NCBI GenBank assembly: GCA_021372475.1
Contig: JAJFUJ010000215.1
Location: 1 to 32,505, forward strand
DNA: 32,505 nucleotides
Direction: 5' to 3'
Source: Chloroflexota bacterium
Lineage (GTDB): Bacteria; Chloroflexota; Anaerolineae; UBA1429
Shown: in pieces, positions 7,568-15,930 of the stretch
How positions within the stretch are numbered: position 1 is the first letter of the stretch
Layout of the letters: each line of letters begins with the position of its first letter
Notes under the pieces: generated by a model
Seen by the model: only the letters and a program-made list of their open reading frames with translations
The model's database searches: none
Told to the model about the DNA's origin: nothing
Program-made: the position numbers and the translations under genes

Positions 7568-10048
7568 CTAATAACTAATATCTCTAGTATGCCACAAAAC
7601 GCTCATCTTTGCCTTAAGCTGCTGATGCTCAGGCCGTTCAAGCGTGGGATCTTGCGCCAATACCCTGCCTGCAGCTTGGCGCGCATCTTCCAGGACAACG
7701 AGGTCGCTCAGGCTGGCCACCCGCAGCAGCGGCAGTCCATGCTGCCTATATCCCAGAAAATCTCCGGGACCGCGCAGTTCCAAATCCTTTTGGGCGATCT
7801 CAAATCCATCCCTCGATTCCTCCAGGATTTGCAGCCGCGCCAGGGTTTCTTCCGACGATTCATCGCTCAACAGGATGCAGTACGATTTATGCTGTCCCCG
7901 GCCAACCCTTCCGCGAAACTGGTGTAGCTGCGCCAGGCCAAAGCGTTCCGCACCCTCGATCAAAATCACTGTGGCATTGGGGATATCAATCCCCACCTCG
8001 ACGACGGACGTTGCGACAAGGATATTATATTTCTTCTCCCTAAACTCCAACATTACCCTGTCTTTATCTGCAGCGCTCATACGGCCGTGCAGCAGACCAA
8101 CTTGACATCCCTTGAAAACATGCCGCTGCAAGCGTTGCTGCTCTGCTACAGCAGCCTTTGTGGTCTCATCGCTGCCAGTTTCCACCAGCGGGCAGATGAC
8201 AAATGCCTGCCGGCCAGATTCTATCTCCTGGCGCATAAATGTATAAACACGCTCGCGCCCTGCAGAGTCGCGCACGCGTGTAATAATCTTTTGCCGGTTA
8301 GGCGGGAGCTCATCGAGAATTGATACATCCAGGTCACCGTATACCGTCAGTGCAAGCGACCTGGGAATGGGCGTAGCGCTCATTGCTAATAGATGCGGCT
8401 CGCATTGCGCCCCCTTGGCGCGCAGCTCGGCTCGCTGCGCAACGCCAAAACGATGCTGTTCATCGACGATGATCAAGCCCAGGTTTGCGAAACTCACTTC
8501 CTGTTGGATAAGCGCATGCGTCCCGATAGCGATGTTGACGGCGCCGGAGGCGATATCGCTGTGAACGCGTTCTTTATCGCTTTGCGAAAGGCTCCCTACC
8601 AGCAGTTCGCAGCGAATATCGCCGTATGGCGCCAGCAACTGGCTAAAAGTGCGGTAATGCTGTTCGGCCAGTATGGATGTCGGCGCCATGACGGCTACCT
8701 GCAGCCCATTACGCACTACGGCCAGGGCAGCCATCACGGCCACTATGGTCTTCCCGGAGCCCACCTCGCCCTGCAGCAAGCGGCTCATCGGGCAAGCTCG
8801 CGACATATCGTCCAGTATCTCGCGCACAGAACGCTGCTGTGCATTGGTGAGTTTGTACGGCAACCTTTCTGTAAAAGCCTGGAGCGCTTGATGGGGTATC
8901 TCCAGCGCCCGCCCGGGTTGCGCCAGCCTATCATTCCTGCGGCGGAGCATGCCCAACTGCAGCAACAGGAATTCTTCAAAACAGAGCCTATGTCTTGCCT
9001 GTTGCAAGGACGCGGTGCTGGTCGGAAAGTGCATCTGTATCAGAGCTTGCCCTAGAGGCATCAAATCGTGCTCCTGACGCATTGCCTCGGGTATCGATTC
9101 GGGGATGCGGGATTCCCAGTAATCCAGCACTCCCTTGATTATCTTACGCAGGGCGTGCCTTCCAAGCCCTTCGGTCAGCCGGTAAACGGGCACCATGCGC
9201 GCCGTGTGCAGCAATTCGCGCTCGAGCGGCTCCCATTCCGGAGATGCCAGCACAAGCCGCCCGAGATGCTCGCTGACTTGGCCGCTCAGCACGATTTCGC
9301 TGCCTACATGCAGTTGGCGTTCCAGGTAAGGTTGGTTGAACCAGCTAACCTCGATGGAACCCGTGTCATCGCGGATAATAGCTCGCGTAAGATACCGCCC
9401 TTTGCTGATGCGCTGCGCCTTTACCTGGCTAACACTGCCCACGATGGTAGCCTGTTCACCGAGTGCTAGCTGGTTGATCGTACGCATCGTAGAGTAATCG
9501 TCATAGCGATAGGGAAAGTAGTAAAGCAAATCCCGCAGGCTGTGAATCTCCAAGCGGGCTAAACGTTCTTGAGTGACTGTACTCACACCGCGAATTACGG
9601 TTACATCGGCATCCAGCGACGAGGGATCAGGCACGATAACTTGCTGGGGCTGTTTGTGCGGCCATGAAACAATAGGTCCCTTCGTAGTATCGGCTACCTC
9701 TTTCTGGCCTGTAGATACATCACGAGGAGACGGCAACTCGTTCAATACGGCGGATTGCGGGTCAGTGGCCGATGAAACGCCGCTATCATGGCTATCCAGC
9801 AATTCGAGAGCTCGCGCAACCGCGCTTTTCCGCAAGGGGAGGGATTTTAGCTTGTATTGATACAGCATTTCAGACAAGCTAGAGGTGAGAGCGGGGGCGT
9901 CGCTACCACGATAGCCCTGCGCCCGAATATCATCTTGTAGGAAGTGCGCCAGGAATGCATCCAGGCCCCCGATGACTGCACGATCGCGGTAACCAAGCTC
10001 CTGCTCAAGGACAAGAATACGGCGCAGCGTGTCATATACGCTTGACAT
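7568..10048 (-). CDS. recG: ATP-dependent DNA helicase RecG
   Basis: An 826-residue helicase that remodels stalled replication forks and Holliday junctions. Order of parts: an N-terminal extension of about 130 residues (LRRILVLEQELGYRDRAVIGGLDAFL), of a kind I associate with Chloroflexota RecG; a wedge/OB domain starting near VIRGVSTVTQERLARL; then the superfamily 2 motor. The motor shows Walker A LQGEVGSGKT, the DEQH box, SATPIPRSL, ATSVVEVGIDIPNA and the GRVGRG arginine-finger motif. The C-terminal region LELRGPGDFLGYRQHG is typical of RecG. The ATG at 10048 has only a weak ribosome site, so the exact start is less sure. Flanked closely by coaD and the degV-like gene. Confidence 0.97.
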   Translation of the reverse strand: MSSVYDTLRRILVLEQELGYRDRAVIGGLDAFLAHFLQDDIRAQGYRGSDAPALTSSLSEMLYQYKLKSLPLRKSAVARALELLDSHDSGVSSATDPQSAVLNELPSPRDVSTGQKEVADTTKGPIVSWPHKQPQQVIVPDPSSLDADVTVIRGVSTVTQERLARLEIHSLRDLLYYFPYRYDDYSTMRTINQLALGEQATIVGSVSQVKAQRISKGRYLTRAIIRDDTGSIEVSWFNQPYLERQLHVGSEIVLSGQVSEHLGRLVLASPEWEPLERELLHTARMVPVYRLTEGLGRHALRKIIKGVLDYWESRIPESIPEAMRQEHDLMPLGQALIQMHFPTSTASLQQARHRLCFEEFLLLQLGMLRRRNDRLAQPGRALEIPHQALQAFTERLPYKLTNAQQRSVREILDDMSRACPMSRLLQGEVGSGKTIVAVMAALAVVRNGLQVAVMAPTSILAEQHYRTFSQLLAPYGDIRCELLVGSLSQSDKERVHSDIASGAVNIAIGTHALIQQEVSFANLGLIIVDEQHRFGVAQRAELRAKGAQCEPHLLAMSATPIPRSLALTVYGDLDVSILDELPPNRQKIITRVRDSAGRERVYTFMRQEIESGRQAFVICPLVETGSDETTKAAVAEQQRLQRHVFKGCQVGLLHGRMSAADKDRVMLEFREKKYNILVATSVVEVGIDIPNATVILIEGAERFGLAQLHQFRGRVGRGQHKSYCILLSDESSEETLARLQILEESRDGFEIAQKDLELRGPGDFLGYRQHGLPLLRVASLSDLVVLEDARQAAGRVLAQDPTLERPEHQQLKAKMSVLWHTRDISY

Positions 10049-10075
10049 CCCATCGTCTCACTGATACGTGCGGCG

Positions 10076-10921
10076 CTAAGCTTCGCAGGCGAAGATGCAT
10101 ATAGCCGTAGGCCCGGTCAAGCTACCCAGGACCGGTCCGTACACTTTTTGATGGATGATCTCCCGCGGGAAAATACCTGCAAGCTGGTCAGCAAACTCGC
10201 AGGGTGGGGGATTGATACCGCTGGTTAACACCTCAATGCGTTTGAGACTCGGAAACTCGGCTACGAACCCTACCAGGCGCTCGAACTGCGTGCCCCGGTT
10301 ACGTTGCAATTGTAAGGGCACAATCTCACCTTCCTCCAACAACAAAACGGGGCGGTTACCGGTCGCAATCGACATGGATTCGTAGGAAGGGGGCACAAGG
10401 TGATGACAATCCAGGAACTCGGTGCTATCAACATAGAAGGCAAAATAAGAATGCGCAACTAAGCCGCGCACCAGTCGAGTAATCTCCAAGGCACTGGCGC
10501 CTTCACAACTCGCCTTGGCAGCCTCGATGACCAGGCCGCCAAGGGCAGCAGAAACAAATTGCGAATCCAGCACAGAAATATTATACCGTCCCATAAGGCT
10601 GGCCTTGGCCTTGTTAGCTGTATTAACAGCGGGAGACAGTTCGGAGGATAGATGGATAGATACGACTTCGGTATTATTGGCTGAGAGCTGCGTATAAAGC
10701 GAGATGAACTCTGCAACTGTAGGCGTGATAATCCTGGGCGCAGCATGGCTCTGCGCTAAGCGTTGGTGAAAGCCTGGGCAGCGAAGATTTGGACAATCAT
10801 CGATGATCTCGTCGCCTATTTGTAGTTTCAGTGGGATGACGCTGATACCATATTCTTCGACCAGCTCAGCCGGTAAATCTGCTGAGCTATCTGTGACAAT
10901 CCTTGTCCTGACCGCCGCCAT
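10076..10921 (-). CDS. DegV family fatty-acid-binding protein (FakB-like)
   Basis: A 281-residue DegV protein. Family members such as FakB bind a fatty acid and present its carboxylate to the kinase FakA, giving acyl-phosphate for phospholipid synthesis. The N-terminus RIVTDSSADLPAELVEEYGISVIPL is diagnostic. The carboxylate-binding regions appear as ITPTVAEF (normally TSQPS...F) and LSSELSPAVNTA. The C-terminal half has the usual VLTSGI and GPVLGSLTGP segments. The start ATG has GGAGGCGGAGGC directly upstream. Directly following the FakA-like gene by 20 bp, it is most likely its dedicated partner. The changed TSQPS motif is a mild oddity. Confidence 0.9.
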   Translation of the reverse strand: MAAVRTRIVTDSSADLPAELVEEYGISVIPLKLQIGDEIIDDCPNLRCPGFHQRLAQSHAAPRIITPTVAEFISLYTQLSANNTEVVSIHLSSELSPAVNTANKAKASLMGRYNISVLDSQFVSAALGGLVIEAAKASCEGASALEITRLVRGLVAHSYFAFYVDSTEFLDCHHLVPPSYESMSIATGNRPVLLLEEGEIVPLQLQRNRGTQFERLVGFVAEFPSLKRIEVLTSGINPPPCEFADQLAGIFPREIIHQKVYGPVLGSLTGPTAICIFACEA

Positions 10922-10941
10922 GCCTCCGCCTCCACAACTAC

Positions 10942-12639
10942 CTATTCGATCGAGATGATATAATCATAATGCGCCTGCCCGCCATCCAGCACCTCTACTT
11001 CGAGCGTGGGATATTTCCCCCGGATACTCTCCGCCAACCCGGCCGCCTGTTCAGCCGAAGTATCCTCCCCATAGTAAATGGTGACGATTTCATATGCTGA
11101 AATATCCAGGTGCCGCTGGATTACCTCGCAAACAACACTTTGGGCGTCCTCGCCGGCCGACACGAGCTGATCATTCAGCAGGCCAATTGTTTGACCTTCG
11201 TGCACCTTTAAGCCATTTACCTGAACAGAGCGTACTGCACGGGTAACTTCTACAGTCTGTACATGTTGGCTGGCTTCGGCCATCGCATCCGTATTATCTT
11301 CAAGACTCGCTTGGTAGTTGAACGCGAGCAGGGCAGCAATTCCCTGCGGGATCGTCCGCGTTGGCACAACAACAGCCTGGCGCTGCGACAGCGCTTGAGC
11401 CTGTTCCGCTGTAAGAATAATATTGCTATTGTTGGGTAAAATGATGACCTTTTCCTGTTTGAGGCTATCGACCGCCTGCAGTAAATCCTGGGTGCTCGGA
11501 TTCATCGTTTGCCCGCCCGGCACGACAAAGCCCGCTCCCAAGCTTTCGAAAACACGAGCTAATCCCGCGCCAGAAGCGACAGCAACGATACCAATTTCCC
11601 CCGTCGCTGCGGCGGGCACAGTAATCGGCCTAGCTACCTCTGGAACGGAATTCGCAACCTTGAATTGCTCGAATTGCTCCTGCATATTCTCGATAATGAC
11701 GGCGGTTAGCTGCCCCTGAGCGATCCCATAGCTGAGCACCTCGCCAGGATTATCGCTGTGCACATGAACCTTGACCGCATCCCCATCGCCCACGACCAGC
11801 ACAGAGTCGCCAAAAGAGGCGATCCCGGCCCTGAGGCTCTCTACATTAAGATTATGTCCTTTGATGATAAATTGGGTGTCATAATTATAAGTAGCTTCCG
11901 AAATATGCACATGTTCTATAGATATTTCTTGTTTATTTGCTAGTTGCATTTTCTCGCCATTCAGATAGCGAACCACTCCCTCCAATAAGAAAGTATATCC
12001 CTGGCCGCCAGCATCAACCACTCCCGCCTCAGCCAGCACAGGCAGAAGGTTGGGTGTACGCGCTAGAGAACGTTTAGCCTCACTATAGGCTACGTGCAGC
12101 CATTCCTTTATTGGCATTCCCTGCTCTACAGCACTGGCGCCGGCCTGGGCAGATTCACGTACTACCGTGAGAATTGTGCCCTCAACGGGCTTCATCACAC
12201 CCTTATAAGCAGTTGTCGCGGCTTCGATCAACGCCTTGGCAGCTTGTTCCGTGTTGCATACCTTGAGATCATCCAAACCTCGGGCAAAACCCCGCAAGAC
12301 CTGCGAAAGTATCACCCCCGAATTGCCGCGAGCGCCCATCAGGGCGCCATGAGCGACTGTGCGCGCCAGTTCGGATACACTGTCAAACGATTTGCCCTTT
12401 GTCTCTTCGAGAGCGGCCTTCATCGTTAGAAACATATTAGTGCCAGTATCGCCATCAGGCACTGGGAAGACGTTCAGCGAATTAACCAACGGAACCTGGC
12501 CTTCGAGCCATTTATAGCCAGCCATCAGCGCCGCTAGAAGCCGATCTACATCGCAAACCTGGGCATCATCGAGCCCAATCTCTTCCGGTCCCTGGTTAAC
12601 TTCCTCTGTAGGTTCTGAGGGTGGATTGCAACTGCTCAA
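10942..12639 (-). CDS. fakA: DAK-phosphatase-domain protein, fatty acid kinase FakA / YloV-like
   Basis: A 565-residue protein. The N-terminal DhaL-type kinase domain shows VFPVPDGDTGTNM (the Asp triad for Mg-ATP), GALMGARGNSGVILSQ and VVDAGGQGY. The middle domain has DAVKVHVHSDNPG, matching the His pair of the FakA metal site. The C-terminal domain is typical of YloV, ending in LEVEVLDGGQAHYDY. Known FakA phosphorylates FakB-bound fatty acid, and the FakB-like gene is next. An upstream GTG at 12654 is open, but a strong GGAGGT lies just after it, 7 bases before the TTG at 12639, so I chose the TTG. The order asp23-yloV is the same as in Bacillus. Confidence 0.9.
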   Translation of the reverse strand: MSSCNPPSEPTEEVNQGPEEIGLDDAQVCDVDRLLAALMAGYKWLEGQVPLVNSLNVFPVPDGDTGTNMFLTMKAALEETKGKSFDSVSELARTVAHGALMGARGNSGVILSQVLRGFARGLDDLKVCNTEQAAKALIEAATTAYKGVMKPVEGTILTVVRESAQAGASAVEQGMPIKEWLHVAYSEAKRSLARTPNLLPVLAEAGVVDAGGQGYTFLLEGVVRYLNGEKMQLANKQEISIEHVHISEATYNYDTQFIIKGHNLNVESLRAGIASFGDSVLVVGDGDAVKVHVHSDNPGEVLSYGIAQGQLTAVIIENMQEQFEQFKVANSVPEVARPITVPAAATGEIGIVAVASGAGLARVFESLGAGFVVPGGQTMNPSTQDLLQAVDSLKQEKVIILPNNSNIILTAEQAQALSQRQAVVVPTRTIPQGIAALLAFNYQASLEDNTDAMAEASQHVQTVEVTRAVRSVQVNGLKVHEGQTIGLLNDQLVSAGEDAQSVVCEVIQRHLDISAYEIVTIYYGEDTSAEQAAGLAESIRGKYPTLEVEVLDGGQAHYDYIISIE

Positions 12640-12677
12640 GAATACTACCTCCACAAGAATCGAGACGGAAAGAACAA

Positions 12678-13034
12678 CTAATCGTTATCACTAATCCTCA
12701 AGCCCTGGATATGGACATTCACCTCAGCAACCGGCATACCGAGCGCCTTTTCCACACTAAATTTGACGCTCTGCATAATATTCTGGGCAACCTCAGAGAT
12801 ACGTGTGCCGTATTCGACGACAACATACAGGTCGATCGCAATATGTCCTTCGACAGACCTTACCTCAACACCACGATAATAGGCACCAACCTGCAGGATT
12901 TCCGCGATGCCGTCGCGCAGTGTGGCAGTCGACATGCCCACGACACCATAACAACTGAGAACAGCCTCGCTGGCGATACTGGCTATCGCGCGAGGTGATA
13001 CCTGAATCTTGCCTATGGTCAAGTCTTCACTCAT
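12678..13034 (-). CDS. Asp23/Gls24 family protein (YloU-like)
   Basis: A 118-residue alkaline-shock-type protein. The pattern GKIQVSPRAIASIASEAVLSCYGVVGMS, then VEVRSVEGHIAIDLYVVVEYGTRISEVAQNIMQSVKFSVEKALGM, then VAEVNVHIQGLRI is the full Asp23 fold. Relatives form membrane-associated scaffolds or affect envelope stress; the biochemical role is unclear. ATG at 13034 with AGGAG about 9 bases ahead. It is the first gene of the long minus-strand run. In Firmicutes the same gene precedes yloV/fakA, which supports a shared role with lipid metabolism. Confidence 0.92.
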   Translation of the reverse strand: MSEDLTIGKIQVSPRAIASIASEAVLSCYGVVGMSTATLRDGIAEILQVGAYYRGVEVRSVEGHIAIDLYVVVEYGTRISEVAQNIMQSVKFSVEKALGMPVAEVNVHIQGLRISDND

Positions 13035-13085
13035 TATCTGTTACTCCTGGTCATCGTCAGAAACACGCGACTTAGCCGAGCAGAT

Positions 13086-13114
13086 ATTATACGAAATGTA
13101 TATTTTGCGCACAA
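13086..13114 (-). promoter_or_regulatory. Sigma-70-type promoter for the asp23-fakA-recG-coaD run
   Basis: On the minus strand, -35 TTGTGC (13114-13109) and -10 TATAAT (13091-13086) are 17 bp apart. The -10 is perfect. The start of transcription would be near 13079, about 45 bases before the asp23 ATG. Its -35 overlaps that of the rpmB promoter. Confidence 0.7.
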
Positions 13115-13133
13115 TTATCTTTTATGGTATCAT
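13105..13133 (+). promoter_or_regulatory. Sigma-70-type promoter for rpmB
   Basis: TTGCGC at 13105-13110 and TATCAT at 13128-13133 with a 17-bp spacer. The expected start site near 13140 leaves a leader of about 55 bases. Two bases of the -35 are shared with the opposing asp23 promoter. Confidence 0.65.
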
Positions 13134-13194
13134 ATCTAATGCTTTGAAAGCAAATATACGCGCAGCAGTTATAACGCGAGGAAAGAGGCAGATG

Positions 13195-13380
13195 ATGGCT
13201 AAATGTGATATGTGCGGCAAAGGCCCGCAATTTGGGCATAATATCAGTCACTCTAAACGACATACCAACCGTCGGTGGATGCCTAATATTCAACCGGTGC
13301 GCCTGGTCGTGAATGGCCAGGAGCGCAAGTATAACTTGTGCACGCGTTGTATGCGCACTCTCAGCAAAACTGAAGCGTAA
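13195..13380 (+). CDS. rpmB: 50S ribosomal protein L28
   Basis: A 61-residue ribosomal protein, MAKCDMCGKGPQFGHNISHS followed by NRRWMPNIQ and the C-terminal CTRCMRTLSK. Two CxxC pairs make it the zinc-binding (C+) form of L28. The frame is open further upstream to 13009, but the family start is the ATG at 13195. GAGG lies 6 bases before it, and an ATG directly in front at 13192 is too close to the site. It stands alone with its own promoter and a strong terminator, divergent from asp23. Confidence 0.96.
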   Translation: MAKCDMCGKGPQFGHNISHSKRHTNRRWMPNIQPVRLVVNGQERKYNLCTRCMRTLSKTEA

Positions 13381-13397
13381 TTATCCCTTCGAATCAC

Positions 13398-13428
13398 AAG
13401 CCAGCCTGCTTTTCGGCTGGCTTTTTTG
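13398..13428 (+). terminator. Rho-independent terminator of rpmB
   Basis: A perfect 9-bp stem, AAGCCAGCC (13398-13406) with GGCTGGCTT (13415-13423), has an 8-base loop and a T-run to 13427. It starts 17 bases after the rpmB stop. Read on the minus strand it has no T-run, so it is not a clear terminator for the convergent rpe gene, whose stop codon abuts it at 13429. Confidence 0.92.
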
Positions 13429-14139
13429 TTACCTCGCGAGCATCTGCAATTGCTTACGAAGGCCTTGAATTGCGCCGGCAATGCCATTCGGAGCTGCAAA
13501 GATAGCTGCCCCCATCACCAGGATATCTGCACCGGCAGTCACAACCGCAGGGATGGTCGAGGCGTTCACCCCACCATCCACCTCAATGGGGATACTTAAC
13601 CCGCGTTCTCCAATCATATTTCGCAAGCGCGTGATTTTAGAGAGCGTGGCCGGAATTAACTTCTGCCCGCCGAAGCCAGGATTCACGGTCATCACCAGCA
13701 CCATATCAACCAGATGCAGGATTTCCTCCAAGGCTATCAACGGCGTTGCTGGATTAAGCGTCACACCCGGACGAGCCCCCCCCTCAACAATCTGCTGCAG
13801 CGTCCTCTCCAGGTGCGGGCACGTCTCTGTATGGACGATAATCATATCACTGCCGGCGCGGCAGAAATCCTCGATATAACGCTCAGGCTGTTCGATCATG
13901 AGATGTACCTGCAATGGTAGTTTGGTCACCGGCCGCAGCGCCTGTACGACCAGCGGACCGATGGTGATATTCGGAACAAAATGCCCGTCCATGACATCCA
14001 CATGGAGATAGTCCGCGCCGGCAGCCTCTGCCTCCTTAACTTGCTCGCCCAGGCGTGCAAAATCAGCCGAAAGTATCGATGGCGCGATTTGGACACGGTG
14101 AATGCCGGCATCAGTTGGTTCGGACACATTATTGTTCAT
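13429..14139 (-). CDS. rpe: Ribulose-phosphate 3-epimerase
   Basis: A 236-residue TIM-barrel enzyme interconverting ribulose 5-phosphate and xylulose 5-phosphate in the pentose phosphate pathway. Motifs in order: IAPSILSADFARLG, HVDVMDGHFVPNITIG (catalytic Asp and metal His), HLMIEQPERYI, VNPGFGGQKL, and IEVDGGVN (second catalytic Asp). The frame runs upstream to 14310 inside rlmN, without support. Candidate ATGs lie at 14139, 14145 and 14151. The one at 14139 has GAGG six bases ahead and is preferred. The gene overlaps the rlmN stop by 11 bases and is the last of its five-gene run. Confidence 0.95.
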   Translation of the reverse strand: MNNNVSEPTDAGIHRVQIAPSILSADFARLGEQVKEAEAAGADYLHVDVMDGHFVPNITIGPLVVQALRPVTKLPLQVHLMIEQPERYIEDFCRAGSDMIIVHTETCPHLERTLQQIVEGGARPGVTLNPATPLIALEEILHLVDMVLVMTVNPGFGGQKLIPATLSKITRLRNMIGERGLSIPIEVDGGVNASTIPAVVTAGADILVMGAAIFAAPNGIAGAIQGLRKQLQMLAR

Positions 14140-15190
14140 CTTCATCCTCATCTGCGAGTTCCATACCGCGCAATTGGCCGCAGCCGGCAGAGATATCTCC
14201 GCCGCGCCGCAGACGGATAGTTGTACGGATACCTGATTTCTGGAGAACCTCCTCGAATGCCAATATCCTGTCCATCGCAGAAGGTTTATAGTTGCAGCCG
14301 AGAGTCTCATACAAAGGTATCAGATTAACGTGGCAATATAGGCCAGCTAATAGCTGGGCGGTACGCTGCGCTTGCTCCATACTATCGTTGATTCCGGCAG
14401 CTAGCGCGTATTCAAAAGTCACCCTTCGCCCGGTATGCTTGGTAAACTTGGCCGCAGCAGTGATAAGCCTTGCCAGCGGATAACGGCGGTTCAGCGGAAC
14501 CAGCTTGCTGCGCAGCGCATCATCGGGAGCATGCAGCGATATAGCCAGCTTGACGCCGAGGTCCTCCTCAGTCAAGCGTTCGATGCCAGGGATAACGCCG
14601 GCCGTCGATATGGTAATACGCCTGGCGCCGATTCCCAATCCAGCCGGATCCGTGATAAGCCGCAGCATCTGACGTACTGCATCGTAATTCAGCAGTGGTT
14701 CTCCCATCCCCATCAGCACGACATTCGTGATGTGCCTTTCTTCTTGCTTGAGCTGCCTGCTGAAATAGAGCAACTGCGATACCATCTCACCTGCGCTGAG
14801 ATCGCGCACAAAGCCGCTCTGGCCGGTCGCGCACAGCAAGCACCCCAGCGCGCAACCGACCTGGGATGACAGGCATACCGTACAACGTTCCGCATAGCTC
14901 AGCAAAACAGATTCGATATATTGCCCATCTTTTGTTTGGAACAGGATTTTCTCGGAAAGGCCATCATCGGCCACAGATATGCGCTCTACCGCCAGATTAT
15001 CCAAAACAGCTCGCTGGGTTATCATCGTTCGCAATGTTCGCGGCAGGTTGCGCATTCCGTCAATGTTATCGACCAGGCCCTTGTATATCCAGTTATAGAC
15101 CTGGGCGCCACGAAACGCCGGCTCGCTCCACTGCGTCATGAGCTGGCGCAACTCGCCCGAAGTTAGGCCCGTTAGTTCTATAGTGTCCAT
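14129..15190 (-). CDS. rlmN: 23S rRNA (adenine-2503-C2)/tRNA-adenine-37 methyltransferase RlmN
   Basis: A 353-residue radical-SAM methyltransferase acting on 23S rRNA A2503 and, in some bacteria, tRNA A37. The iron-sulphur cluster motif CxxxCxxC is at C113, C117 and C120 (CALGCLLC). The GMGEPLLNYD motif and ISTAGVIPGIERL follow. The second mechanistic cysteine (methyl carrier) is C337 in SAGCGQL. N-terminal region WIYKGLVDNIDGMRNLP is typical. An acidic tail (DEDEDEQ) ends the protein. The ATG overlaps the TAA of the upstream peptidase gene by one base. The Cys pair distinguishes it from Cfr only weakly, but the housekeeping context favours RlmN. Confidence 0.95.
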   Translation of the reverse strand: MDTIELTGLTSGELRQLMTQWSEPAFRGAQVYNWIYKGLVDNIDGMRNLPRTLRTMITQRAVLDNLAVERISVADDGLSEKILFQTKDGQYIESVLLSYAERCTVCLSSQVGCALGCLLCATGQSGFVRDLSAGEMVSQLLYFSRQLKQEERHITNVVLMGMGEPLLNYDAVRQMLRLITDPAGLGIGARRITISTAGVIPGIERLTEEDLGVKLAISLHAPDDALRSKLVPLNRRYPLARLITAAAKFTKHTGRRVTFEYALAAGINDSMEQAQRTAQLLAGLYCHVNLIPLYETLGCNYKPSAMDRILAFEEVLQKSGIRTTIRLRRGGDISAGCGQLRGMELADEDEDEQ

Positions 15191-15888
15191 TATCTCCGCC
15201 GACGGCCGCCAAGCAGGAATAGATAATAGAATATCGTTGAGACCGCCTGCGCAGCGGCGGCCACATAGGTTAAGGCCGCTCCAGAAAGCACCTTTTGCAC
15301 GGCATCCTGCTCCTCCAGCGTGGTGATGGTGCCGCTTGAGGTAAGCAACGCAACAGCCCTTTTGCTGGCATTGTACTCAACCGGCAGCGTTACCAGGCTA
15401 AAGACGGCCGTCAAGGTAAACAAAATGAGCCCGATTGCGGATAAAGGTGTAACGGAGATGAGTAATCCCAAGACAAAGATGATGGGCCCCAACCATGAGC
15501 CTACCTGCACGATTGGCACCAACCCGGAGCGCAGCTTGAGCGGTGCGTAGCCCTCCGCATCCTGAACAGCATGTCCAACTTCGTGCGCAACGATGCCAAT
15601 AGCCGCAACTGACGGCATATGCGCTACGTTCGCTGACAAATACAGCTTTTTGGAACGAGGATCATAGTGGTCGGAGAGCGTCCCTGAAGTCTCCGCAACG
15701 CCAATGTCCGTCAACCTGGCTGCCTTGAGCAACCGTTCGGCTGCTTCATATCCCGTCAAATTGGTAGAGTTACGCACCTGCATGTAGCGCTCATACGAGC
15801 TGCGTACCTTGTACTGCGCATATAGGCCCAGCAACAAAGCCGGGAGTGCAAAAAGATAATATGTAGGATTATATAGAGCGTAATACAT
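15190..15888 (-). CDS. YugP-like neutral zinc metallopeptidase, membrane bound
   Basis: A 232-residue protein of the Zn_peptidase_2 family (PF04298). It has an N-terminal hydrophobic segment (about 9-25), a conserved block YMQVRNSTNLTGYEAAERLL, and the LSDHYDPRSKKLYLS segment. The HEVGHAVQ zinc site lies at about residue 102. Hydrophobic helices follow around 130-172 and 205-225. The Arg-rich tail GGRRRR should be cytoplasmic. Function in bacteria is poorly known; membrane protein quality control is one idea. ATG at 15888 follows an excellent AGGAGGTG about ten bases upstream. Confidence 0.92.
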   Translation of the reverse strand: MYYALYNPTYYLFALPALLLGLYAQYKVRSSYERYMQVRNSTNLTGYEAAERLLKAARLTDIGVAETSGTLSDHYDPRSKKLYLSANVAHMPSVAAIGIVAHEVGHAVQDAEGYAPLKLRSGLVPIVQVGSWLGPIIFVLGLLISVTPLSAIGLILFTLTAVFSLVTLPVEYNASKRAVALLTSSGTITTLEEQDAVQKVLSGAALTYVAAAAQAVSTIFYYLFLLGGRRRR

Positions 15889-15930
15889 ATGTATCTACAC
15901 CTCCTAAGATATTAGCAATGTAGCCGGAAA

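Noticed and set aside
13398-13428. Two-way terminator for rpmB and rpe
   Set aside because: On the rpe strand the stem is not followed by a T-run.
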